Below, one piece after another: positions 6,472-13,925 of a stretch of DNA of 18,062 nt. Source of the stretch: Flavobacteriaceae bacterium (GTDB lineage: Bacteria; Bacteroidota; Bacteroidia; Flavobacteriales; Flavobacteriaceae); NCBI GenBank assembly GCA_013042255.1, contig JABDQK010000075.1, positions 1 through 18,062 on the forward strand, written 5' to 3'. Below the pieces are notes generated by a model. That model did not search any database. It worked only from the letters and a program-made list of their open reading frames with translations, and was not told the origin of the DNA. A program made the position numbers and the translations under genes. Each line of letters opens with the position of its first letter. Position 1 is the stretch's first letter.

Positions 6472-9306
6472 CTAAAACCACTTTCGCGTAAACAAACCGA
6501 TGAGTGTTCTGGGACTGAGTGTCACTATAAAACGGATCTTTTCATCATAATCTGGTTGGGCAATTTCCCAACCGTTATTTGAATAAAGCGGGAAATAAAG
6601 CTCAAAATAATCCGTAACCAGATTTAAACGAACCCCGGAATCGTATACAAACCTCGGGTCCATACCCCGGTTTCTTACATACCCAAGATCTCCGTATAAT
6701 TCTATCCAACGCCAGAGGTTAAAACTGGCATTGGCAGTGGTTATCCAATCATTGGCAAAGGGATTTTCGAGTTGGGATTTAAAACCACCTTCGGCAATAA
6801 TAATTTGCTGACTGGTGATTCCTGATTCTTCAGATCGTCCCAGGTAATTGTAATCAAACAAATAATCTGTAGGTCTGTCCAGGGCAAAACTGAAGAAATC
6901 AGAATTGGTCTCATTCCTGAGAAACTTCCCCGCGAAAAATCTCAGGTTTAGTTGCCTATTATTATCAAACAGTTTCCTGTATTCAAAATTTAGTGCCACC
7001 TTGGCAAAATCGGTTGAATACTGGGCATCCATAAACCAGGAGAAGAAATTGATAATCCCATTGTTATAATGGTTGTATCGCACATTGAACACGCTGTAAT
7101 CGGGATCGGTCTCTATGGTCAGGGAGGGGTCTATATCACGCAGAACATTCACATATCGGAAGACGAGTGACTTTCGTTCGTTGGAAATTAAATCATCAGG
7201 ACGCCAGCCGAGTCCCACGGCAGGAGTGATCGTACTGTATCGCGAATTGGTCTGAAAGTGAAAACTGGAAGCGTTAAGACTAAAGTTCATTACATACAAT
7301 CCACTTTTCTTTAAATATTTGCGGTAATTCAGGCCTGCATTCCCAACCAGAGATCTTTCTTTGAGTGCAAAAGAAGGGGCCGCGGTAAATATAAACGGCC
7401 TCTCTAACAGGGTTTTATTTGAGAATCTCAGACCGGGTGAAATTCCGTCATAGACGTTAAAGCCAGCTACGGGCATATAGAAGATCTGATTGTAGTAGGG
7501 ATTTTCGGCATCTTTCAGGAACTGCAGCTTAAACTTTTTATTACTTGAAAAGAATCCACTTAAAGACTTCCAGTTATCCCGTTGGTTAAATTCAGGGATT
7601 TTCTGATCGTAATTCAACACCAGTCGGTCTTCCTGCAAATTGGGGATAGTAACGGTATCCAGTTCTGTGATATTAGAAAACCAATAATTCGAAACCACGG
7701 TATCGTTACGTAAACCAAAGAGGGAAATAGGAACATTGGTCCCGCTTTTATTTTTCAGAAGAACTTCCAGGGTGTCATCCGACTTATTTACTTTTTTAAT
7801 TTTGAAATCGATTCGTTTATCGGTATTCACATAAGTGTCAAAAAACCAATCCACATCCTTTTCGGTATTGGAAAGGATACTTCTTTTAAAATCTTCAGGG
7901 GTAACTGGCTGAAGTTTATGACTATTGTAAAATTCTTTAATGCTTTTGTTTATTTCCTCCCTGCTGGTATATGCTGCGAGATATGCCAATCCCAGTCCGG
8001 CTTTGTAATTATTTGCGATTTTCTGATTGAATTTAATTAGGGAATCATTAGGGGTAGTAAGGCGTTGATCGAGGTTCTTCCTGGCTGTGAGCATGTATAG
8101 GAAGGGATATTGATCATTAAAAGACATCTTTGCAAGATTGAAAGAACTTACAGGCCAGATTGTAGACAATTTTCCAAGGAGTTTTTGATCGGGATAATAG
8201 GTGTCTACAAAATTGATCATCAGATAATTGACAATGGCATCGGAAACCCATTGCTCTTTCCGTGGATTCATGAAAAGGGTCTCACGCAAATAACTGAGTA
8301 TAGCCGTCTTTAGAAATTTCATCTCAAACTGAAACTGCTCCTCGTAGGGCCTGATAAAGGATGGTAACTGGTTGAGGCCATAAAGGGGATTTTTATTAAA
8401 GTCGATTTCACTCACCAGAAGTTGTTCGTAAGGGAAATCCCCCAGATTTTCATGAATAAACCTTGTAATTCGATTAATGGAAATCCCCTGGGAAACTTCA
8501 TCGTATTTGGGTGATCTTATATCCGTTACCACAATGAGGTAGGGGGTAACATGCTTTATAAACTTATTGGAAAAATTCAGAATAATATCACAGCTTTTGC
8601 GATTTTCCCCCTTTAAACTTGCCACCTGTTTATTGGGGTAGGTGGTGATATTGACCTCGTTAAAATTAGTTCCCAAAAAAAGTCCGGCCGGATAAGTAAA
8701 ATTGATGTTCGTATTTGTGATTCCGGTATAAAGATCTTCGAGATTCTTATTCGAATACAACTGCCAGGAACCGTCGTATACTGCTGGGGTGAGATACCAG
8801 TCTTTCAGATAGAAACCGCCCCTGGAATTATAGCCATATGGGGTATAGCGATTGGGTGGGAGTTTTACGGTATAGGTAAAATAAATTTTTAAGGATTCGT
8901 TGGGGGGGAGTGGGCTGTTTAGGCTAATTTCAATCAGGTCTTTTTGTTTTGTTCGCTTAAATGAAAGGTTCCTGAATTCGAAATCGGCCATACCTAAAAT
9001 TTGAGTAGAACCTCTTTCCTCCTCCTTGGCCAGGTGCAGACTTTTTTTAAAGTCTTCAGCAAACCTCTTTGCCAATGCCGTTTTCTTATCTGAATATGAA
9101 TGTGCCCAATCATTGAAATACAGAATATTTAAGGTGTCGGTAGAACTATTCAGGTAAGTGAATTCCTGCTGTATTTCTATAGTCTGGGTCTCCCGGTCTA
9201 GTTCTGCCTTGATAATATTGGTATGCTGTGCAGAAACCAAAGAGGTCCCCGATACTATGATCAGGCGAAAAATATTGAGTAATACAACATTGAGCTTTAC
9301 CTCCAT
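6472..9306 (-). CDS. secreted M1-peptidase-like protein without catalytic motif, with C-terminal outer-membrane barrel-like region
   Basis: At 944 aa, it begins with a signal peptide (hydrophobic residues 4-25, likely cut after VSA). Residues about 27-500 resemble the M1 (gluzincin) aminopeptidase fold: an N-terminal beta-sandwich with YFTYTVKLPPN (142-152), a degenerate GAMEN-like stretch YGLNQLP (309-315), and WVSDAIVNYL (353-362) where M1 enzymes have W-x-x-E-G-x-x-x-Y. No HExxH occurs anywhere; by spacing it corresponds to KTAIL (333-337). Residues about 505-570 look like a beta-rich linker. From about 600 on, alternating aromatic and polar strands (ALNFEYRKLF, LNLRFFAGKF, IRFIVTLSPR) end in a terminal Phe, as in outer-membrane barrels. 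It is probably a surface scaffold or binding protein and not an active peptidase. It starts 7 nt after the LOG-family gene stop, so it is likely co-transcribed with it. Flavobacterial homologues are usually annotated as metalloprotease or hypothetical. Confidence 0.7.
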   Translation of the reverse strand: MEVKLNVVLLNIFRLIIVSGTSLVSAQHTNIIKAELDRETQTIEIQQEFTYLNSSTDTLNILYFNDWAHSYSDKKTALAKRFAEDFKKSLHLAKEEERGSTQILGMADFEFRNLSFKRTKQKDLIEISLNSPLPPNESLKIYFTYTVKLPPNRYTPYGYNSRGGFYLKDWYLTPAVYDGSWQLYSNKNLEDLYTGITNTNINFTYPAGLFLGTNFNEVNITTYPNKQVASLKGENRKSCDIILNFSNKFIKHVTPYLIVVTDIRSPKYDEVSQGISINRITRFIHENLGDFPYEQLLVSEIDFNKNPLYGLNQLPSFIRPYEEQFQFEMKFLKTAILSYLRETLFMNPRKEQWVSDAIVNYLMINFVDTYYPDQKLLGKLSTIWPVSSFNLAKMSFNDQYPFLYMLTARKNLDQRLTTPNDSLIKFNQKIANNYKAGLGLAYLAAYTSREEINKSIKEFYNSHKLQPVTPEDFKRSILSNTEKDVDWFFDTYVNTDKRIDFKIKKVNKSDDTLEVLLKNKSGTNVPISLFGLRNDTVVSNYWFSNITELDTVTIPNLQEDRLVLNYDQKIPEFNQRDNWKSLSGFFSSNKKFKLQFLKDAENPYYNQIFYMPVAGFNVYDGISPGLRFSNKTLLERPFIFTAAPSFALKERSLVGNAGLNYRKYLKKSGLYVMNFSLNASSFHFQTNSRYSTITPAVGLGWRPDDLISNERKSLVFRYVNVLRDIDPSLTIETDPDYSVFNVRYNHYNNGIINFFSWFMDAQYSTDFAKVALNFEYRKLFDNNRQLNLRFFAGKFLRNETNSDFFSFALDRPTDYLFDYNYLGRSEESGITSQQIIIAEGGFKSQLENPFANDWITTANASFNLWRWIELYGDLGYVRNRGMDPRFVYDSGVRLNLVTDYFELYFPLYSNNGWEIAQPDYDEKIRFIVTLSPRTLIGLFTRKWF

Positions 9307-9313
9307 AGATCGT

Positions 9314-10000
9314 TTAAAAATTAGGACTCAGTGTATGTCCTTTGTAGAAAGCGTCGATTATTTCGACAACTTCTTCAGGGGTATCGGCAATTTTTACCAG
9401 ATCAAGATCTTCCGGACTAATATTCTTGGCTCCAAGCATGACATTTTTAATCCAGTCCATTAAACCCGACCAGAAATCTGAGCCAACAAGAATGATAGGG
9501 AACCTGCCAATTTTATTGGTTTGAATTAATGTAATGGCTTCAAATAACTCATCCAGTGTTCCAAATCCACCTGGCATAACAACAAACCCCTGGGAATATT
9601 TAACGAACATAACTTTACGGACAAAGAAATAATCAAAGTCGAGGCTTTTGTCCATGTCGATGTAAGGATTATCGTGTTGTTCAAAAGGCAGATCAATATT
9701 TAATCCCACTGAAGTTCCACCAGCCAGGTGAGCACCTTTATTTCCTGCTTCCATGATGCCGGGGCCTCCTCCGGTTATAATCCCGTAACCTGCTTCGGAG
9801 ACACTTTTGGCAATAGAAACTGCCATTTCGTAATAAGTATCCCCTGGCTTTGTCCGCGCCGATCCGAAAATAGTGACACAGGGACCTATAACACTCATTT
9901 TTTCAAAACCATTGACAAACTCGCCCATGATCTTAAAGATCGCCCACGAATCATTGGTTTTAATCTCATTCCAGCCTTTGTGATGTTGCTCTTTTCTCAT
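9314..10000 (-). CDS. LOG family protein (TIGR00730), nucleoside 5'-monophosphate phosphoribohydrolase-like
   Basis: This is a 228-aa Rossmann-like protein. Diagnostic motifs are ITGGGPGIMEAGNKGA (75-90), the FVRKVMF block (126-132, with R128) and PGGFGTLDE (143-151), the signature of LOG/lysine-decarboxylase-like proteins. Characterised members split the N-glycosidic bond of nucleoside 5'-monophosphates such as AMP or cytokinin ribotides, releasing the base and ribose 5-phosphate. They are not lysine decarboxylases, despite old annotation. The extra ~35 residues at the N-terminus (EQHHKGWNEIKTNDSWAIFK and onward) are typical of the longer bacterial form, whose physiological substrate is generally undefined. 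It lies 52 nt after uvrA and 7 nt before the M1-like gene, all on the minus strand. No strong promoter is seen in the 52-nt gap, which suggests transcription through from uvrA. Confidence 0.88.
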   Translation of the reverse strand: MRKEQHHKGWNEIKTNDSWAIFKIMGEFVNGFEKMSVIGPCVTIFGSARTKPGDTYYEMAVSIAKSVSEAGYGIITGGGPGIMEAGNKGAHLAGGTSVGLNIDLPFEQHDNPYIDMDKSLDFDYFFVRKVMFVKYSQGFVVMPGGFGTLDELFEAITLIQTNKIGRFPIILVGSDFWSGLMDWIKNVMLGAKNISPEDLDLVKIADTPEEVVEIIDAFYKGHTLSPNF

Positions 10001-10052
10001 AGTCTATTCCTTAAAACGCATAATTACTCAGCACATTATAAATGTCGTAAAA

Positions 10053-12905
10053 CTATTGTGAATGACTTACGGCAAGGTCCAATTCTTTTTTTAAATACTG
10101 GGCCGTAAAACTTTTATTGTGGAGTGCCACTTCCTCGGGAGTACCTTCTGCAACAATAGATCCACCACCTCGCCCACCTTCATAACCGATGTCGATAATA
10201 TGATCTACCATTTTTATTACATCCATATTGTGTTCGATGATGAGAATGGTGTTCCCCTTGTCTACAAGACGATTGAGCACCTCCATTAAAACACGGATAT
10301 CTTCAAAATGTAGTCCGGTCGTAGGTTCATCAAGGATATAGAAGGTATTACCCGTATCGCGCTTGGAAAGCTCTGTTGCCAGTTTTACTCTTTGCGCTTC
10401 ACCTCCGGAGAGGGTGGTTGATTGTTGTCCGAGGGAAATATAGCCTAGTCCAACATCCTGTATTGTCTTTAACTTTCTGTGAATCTTAGGAATATTTTCA
10501 AAAAAACTGACAGCTTCGTCAATGGTCATCTCCAGTACATCAGCTATCGATTTCCCCTTGTAGCGAATTTCAAGGGTTTCCCTGTTAAATCGTTTCCCGT
10601 TACAGGTTTCACATTCCACATATACATCAGGCAGAAAATTCATTTCGATCACCCGAAGCCCGCCTCCCTGGCAGGTTTCACATCGTCCGCCTTTTACGTT
10701 GAAGCTAAATCGCCCTGGTTTATAGCCCCTTATCGCAGCTTCTGGTGTTTTGGTAAACAATGCTCTGATCTCACTAAAGACGCCCGTATAGGTCGCGGGA
10801 TTTGACCTTGGAGTTCTTCCAATGGGAGACTGATTAATATCAATGACCTTGTCTACATACTCCAGTCCACTGATCTTTTTATAAGGCATTGGTTTTTTCA
10901 CCCCATTGAAGTAATGTGCATTCATGATAGGGTAGAGGGTTTCATTGACAAGGGTGGATTTTCCGCTGCCCGATACACCGGTTACACCAATCATTTTACC
11001 CAGGGGAAAGCGAGCCGTAATGTTTTTAAGGTTATTCCCTGTACATCCTTCGAGGATAATATCATTCCCATTTCCTTTCCTGCGTTTTTGAGGAATGGGG
11101 ATCTCCTTCTTCCCGGTGAGATAGTCTGCAGTCAGTGTCTGATGCTGTTTCAATTCAGCCGGGGTTCCTTCTGAAATGATTTCACCCCCGTGTTTTCCGG
11201 CCAGGGGGCCGATGTCGATTACGTGGTCTGCACTTTCAATCATATCCTTATCATGTTCCACCACAATGATCGAATTTCCGATATCTCTCAGGGCTTCCAG
11301 AGATTTTATAAGGCGTCCGTTATCCCGCTGATGCAGTCCAATGCTGGGTTCATCAAGTATATACAATACCCCCACCAGTTGAGAGCCTATTTGGGTTGCC
11401 AATCTGATTCGCTGAGCTTCACCACCCGAAAGCGATTTAGAACTTCTGTTCAGCGAAAGGTAGTCCAGGCCAACATCGAGTAAAAACTGAACCCGGCTAC
11501 TGATTTCTTTAATAATCTCTTCTGCGATAATCTTTTGATTTCCCTCCAGGGTATTCTCAAGGCCCTTAAAAAATGTCGCCAATTCAGCGATATCGAGAGC
11601 GGCAAGTTCAGCTATATTCTTATTTCCTATTTTGAAATTAAGGGAAGCTTTTTTTAGTCGGGACCCCTTACATTCTGGACATTGGATTTTATCCATGTAT
11701 TCTTTAGCCCACCGCTTTATCGATGTGGAATCGGCGCTGCTGAACTGACTTCGGATAAAATTGGCAATACCTTCATAGTCGATACTGTATTCCCGTTTTA
11801 CTCCAAGGGATTTCGAATCTAAGGTAAACCGTTCTTCCCCACCGCGAAGAATAATTTCCATCGCTTCTTCGGGGATATTTTCTATAGGATCGGTGAGTTC
11901 AAAGTTGAAACGTCTGGCTATCGTCTCCAGTTGTTTGAAGGCCCATGATTTCTTGTACTCGCCAAGGGGCGCAATTCCCCCGCCGGAAATGGAGAGTTTT
12001 CTATTGGGAAATATCTTTTTCTCGTTGATTTCATAGGTGTGTCCAAGGCCATTGCATTCATCACACATTCCCTTTGGGGAATTAAATGAAAAGGTGTTGG
12101 GCTCCGGACTAGGGTAGGAGATACCAGTTGTGGGGCACATCAGATCTCTACTGAAGTATCGAGGTTCTGTTTCCCCCTCAGCCAGGACCATCAAGGTGTC
12201 ATTCCCACTGTACATAGCAGTATTTATCGATTCTGCCAGTCGTTTTTCCAGATCTGCATCTGCACTCACGGCGAGACGATCCACAACAATCTCTATATCA
12301 TGGGTTTTATAACGATCGACCTTCATGCCTTTCTGGAGATCAAAAAGTTCTCCATCGACCCGCACCTTGATAAAACCCTGTTTGGCAATTTGCTCAAATA
12401 ATTCCCGATAATGTCCCTTTCTTGATTTAACCACCGGTGCCAGGATGTTTATACGTTGACCGGCAAAGGACGAGAGGATAAGCTCCCTGATTTGCTCATC
12501 GGAATAGCTAACCATTTTCTCCCCGGTATTAAAACTATAAGCATCAGCTGCTCTGGCGTAAAGTAATCTCAGAAAGTCATAAATCTCAGTAATTGTTCCT
12601 ACAGTTGATCTTGGGGATTTGGAAGTCGTTTTTTGCTCAATAGCAATCACCGGGGATAAGCCATCGATTTTATCTACATCGGGCCGTTCTAGTCCGCCCA
12701 AAAATTGCCTGGCATAGGCAGAAAAGGTTTCGATATAACGCCTTTGTCCTTCAGCATAAATGGTGTCAAAGGCCAAGGAGGATTTACCACTCCCGGACAA
12801 GCCTGTTATCACAACAAGTTTTTCCCTGGGAATACGTACATCGATATCCTTGAGATTGTGAACTCGAGCCCCATTAACTTCTATAAATTCTTCGAAATCG
12901 GTCAT
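10053..12905 (-). CDS. uvrA: excinuclease ABC subunit A
   Basis: UvrA is the dimeric ATPase that finds DNA lesions and loads UvrB in nucleotide excision repair. From the ATG at 12905 it is 950 aa, close to the E. coli length. Both ABC modules are complete: Walker A GLSGSGKSS (35-43) and GVSGSGKST (643-651), LSGGEAQR signatures (from 492 and 832), and LDEP Walker B (517-520 and 858-861). Cysteine pairs occur at 409/412 and 742/745 with 765/768. The insertion-domain finger has C257 and C281/C284 but Thr at 260, where E. coli has Cys. The N-terminal module also lacks the CPxCG after LLYAR, which I believe is common in Bacteroidota. A longer frame exists from TTG at 12917, but ATG at 12905 starts exactly at MTDFEEFIEV and fits the promoter just upstream. 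It is followed by the LOG and M1-like genes. Confidence 0.96.
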   Translation of the reverse strand: MTDFEEFIEVNGARVHNLKDIDVRIPREKLVVITGLSGSGKSSLAFDTIYAEGQRRYIETFSAYARQFLGGLERPDVDKIDGLSPVIAIEQKTTSKSPRSTVGTITEIYDFLRLLYARAADAYSFNTGEKMVSYSDEQIRELILSSFAGQRINILAPVVKSRKGHYRELFEQIAKQGFIKVRVDGELFDLQKGMKVDRYKTHDIEIVVDRLAVSADADLEKRLAESINTAMYSGNDTLMVLAEGETEPRYFSRDLMCPTTGISYPSPEPNTFSFNSPKGMCDECNGLGHTYEINEKKIFPNRKLSISGGGIAPLGEYKKSWAFKQLETIARRFNFELTDPIENIPEEAMEIILRGGEERFTLDSKSLGVKREYSIDYEGIANFIRSQFSSADSTSIKRWAKEYMDKIQCPECKGSRLKKASLNFKIGNKNIAELAALDIAELATFFKGLENTLEGNQKIIAEEIIKEISSRVQFLLDVGLDYLSLNRSSKSLSGGEAQRIRLATQIGSQLVGVLYILDEPSIGLHQRDNGRLIKSLEALRDIGNSIIVVEHDKDMIESADHVIDIGPLAGKHGGEIISEGTPAELKQHQTLTADYLTGKKEIPIPQKRRKGNGNDIILEGCTGNNLKNITARFPLGKMIGVTGVSGSGKSTLVNETLYPIMNAHYFNGVKKPMPYKKISGLEYVDKVIDINQSPIGRTPRSNPATYTGVFSEIRALFTKTPEAAIRGYKPGRFSFNVKGGRCETCQGGGLRVIEMNFLPDVYVECETCNGKRFNRETLEIRYKGKSIADVLEMTIDEAVSFFENIPKIHRKLKTIQDVGLGYISLGQQSTTLSGGEAQRVKLATELSKRDTGNTFYILDEPTTGLHFEDIRVLMEVLNRLVDKGNTILIIEHNMDVIKMVDHIIDIGYEGGRGGGSIVAEGTPEEVALHNKSFTAQYLKKELDLAVSHSQ

Positions 12906-12922
12906 GCAAATAGGCAAAGTTG

Positions 12923-12930
12923 CAAAGGTA
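12923..12930 (-). promoter_or_regulatory. -7 element of the uvrA promoter
   Basis: TACCTTTG on the minus strand is an exact TAnnTTTG match, ending 17 nt before the chosen uvrA ATG. The -33 region shows only T-rich sequence (TTCGTTTTT) at a fitting distance. A start site around 12916 would leave a leader of about ten bases and would place the alternative TTG codon at or before the transcript end. The rest of the 165-nt gap up to 13070 holds no gene and no recognisable hairpin. Confidence 0.5.
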
Positions 12931-13070
12931 CTCTTTTGAAGATTAAAAACGAAGTGACCTATATCTCACATCTGTTAAATCCATTTAATGAAATTTTATA
13001 ATCTTGCTAATGCCCAAAGTATCTACAACAAGCGTCCAAAAGAATATCAGCTACGATTAGGCTTTATAAA

Positions 13071-13757
13071 TCAGGCCAGTACTTCGAGGCTTCTTTTTCT
13101 TCTTTTCTTTTTATAAGCAGGAGAGGAAATAAGCGTTTTATCTTCGGTATTATTCCTAAGCTGTTCAGGTTTGATAGCCACAAAAGCAAGGCTCCCGCTT
13201 TGATGCTGCAGGCCGTAGTTTCTGTTTATATCACAGATCAGCCAGTCATCATTTCTGTATCTGGTTCTGAAATATCTGGAAATCAATGGAAGTATATTGT
13301 ATTTCGGTTTAATTAATTTAACATATGAAGTTTCAGGAAAATCGCCGGCCACGAGAAATCGTTCCACAGCTCTTTTTTCTTTTTCCACCAAGTTTGCCAG
13401 TTGATAAATCCTGGCAGAGCCTGTTGCCTTATCCGGTATTTGTTCGTCAATTCTCTGTTTTTGCCACGATATATAGAAATAGTACAACTGAATTTCAATG
13501 TTTTCCTCCTCACTTAAAAAAGCAAAATACAAGGTCTTTAAAGCACTGTAATTCTGGGATCTTAATCCATTCCATATTTGTTTCGCATCTTCCAGTCGGG
13601 TAGCTACATAATTAGGTTGAGGGAACAGGGCCGCCTGTTTATCTTTCAATTTTACAATAGCTTTTGGATGAACACCCTTATATCTCACTTCATGTAAGAG
13701 GGTAAGAAAGCCGTTAAAACTCCCGTCGTAATAGTAAGTGCCAGTTTTTTGTTTCAT
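13071..13757 (-). CDS. DUF4130 / TIGR03915-like putative DNA repair or modification protein
   Basis: At 228 aa, the N-terminus has the family hallmark YYYDGSFNGFLTLLHEV (8-24). It is followed by RLEDAKQIWNGL (54-65), an aromatic-rich region with ALKTLYFAFLSEEE (72-85), VEKEKRAVERFL (124-135), and the core motif PKYNILPLISRYFRTRY (151-167) with NDDWLICDINRNYGLQH (169-185). This is the pattern of DUF4130 proteins, normally partners of a radical-SAM protein and sometimes fused to a uracil-DNA-glycosylase domain; their reaction is not established. Two things are odd. No radical-SAM gene adjoins it here. The usual C-terminal block (LW..YF...RxNxKlxxxxMPxRYWkYL) is absent, and the protein instead ends in a short, very basic tail from about residue 215 (YKKKRRKRS). 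It diverges from the S24 regulator across an operator-like array and precedes uvrA by 165 nt, which supports a DNA-damage role by inference. Confidence 0.72.
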   Translation of the reverse strand: MKQKTGTYYYDGSFNGFLTLLHEVRYKGVHPKAIVKLKDKQAALFPQPNYVATRLEDAKQIWNGLRSQNYSALKTLYFAFLSEEENIEIQLYYFYISWQKQRIDEQIPDKATGSARIYQLANLVEKEKRAVERFLVAGDFPETSYVKLIKPKYNILPLISRYFRTRYRNDDWLICDINRNYGLQHQSGSLAFVAIKPEQLRNNTEDKTLISSPAYKKKRRKRSLEVLA

Positions 13758-13795
13758 TGTTGCAGCGTATTAAATTAAAACAACTCTACTGTATT

Positions 13796-13868
13796 TGTAT
13801 ATAATCCAAATATATGGATATATTCCACATTATGGAAATATTCCTAAATTTATTTTGGATATATTCCA
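13796..13868. repeat. array of four operator-like imperfect palindromes, consensus TGGAwATATTCCA
   Basis: There are three strong 13-bp copies: TGGATATATTCCA at 13815-13827, TGGAAATATTCCT at 13833-13845 and TGGATATATTCCA at 13856-13868, the last embedded in TTTGGATATATTCCAAA. A fourth, weaker copy TGTATATAATCCA lies at 13796-13808 (11 of 13 positions as in the consensus). Start-to-start spacings are 19, 18 and 23 bp, so neighbouring sites lie on roughly similar faces of the helix. Copies overlap the promoter elements on both strands. The arrangement is what one expects of operators for the adjacent XRE-S24 regulator, controlling itself and the DUF4130 gene. Binding is inference. Confidence 0.7.
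13807..13814 (-). promoter_or_regulatory. -7 element of the DUF4130 gene promoter
   Basis: TATATTTG on the minus strand is an exact TAnnTTTG match, 49 nt before the DUF4130 start codon. Palindrome copy 1 occupies the spacer directly upstream and the weak fourth copy overlaps it on the other side, so a bound repressor would block it. No clear TTG is seen at -33. Confidence 0.5.
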
Positions 13869-13883
13869 AATTCTGTATCTTTG
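13854..13883 (+). promoter_or_regulatory. promoter of the S24 regulator gene
   Basis: TTTG (13854-13857), an 18-nt spacer and TATCTTTG (13876-13883) give a full Bacteroidota promoter with no mismatch. Palindrome copy 3 overlaps the -33 element and fills the spacer, which implies autorepression. The expected leader is about 35 nt. Confidence 0.6.
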
Positions 13884-13925
13884 AGAAAACCAATATATTT
13901 TTTCAGCCTGTAAAACAATTGCGAA

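Noticed and set aside
9314-10000. Lysine decarboxylase
   Set aside because: The PGGxGTxxE motif is the LOG-family signature; the lysine decarboxylase label is a historical misannotation.
10033-10045. Inverted repeat ACATT-ATA-AATGT between uvrA and the LOG gene as a terminator or operator
   Set aside because: It has five-base AT-rich arms, no T-tract and no second copy; it is easily expected by chance.
12906-12917. TTG-initiated N-terminal extension of UvrA (four extra residues)
   Set aside because: ATG at 12905 gives the standard UvrA N-terminus, and the promoter -7 element is only 5 nt upstream of the TTG, so the TTG would probably not be in the transcript with any leader.
12906-13070. 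S24-type operator upstream of uvrA
   Set aside because: I looked for TGGAnnTATTCCA on both strands and found only unrelated AT-rich stretches, so membership of uvrA in the same regulon is not supported by the sequence.
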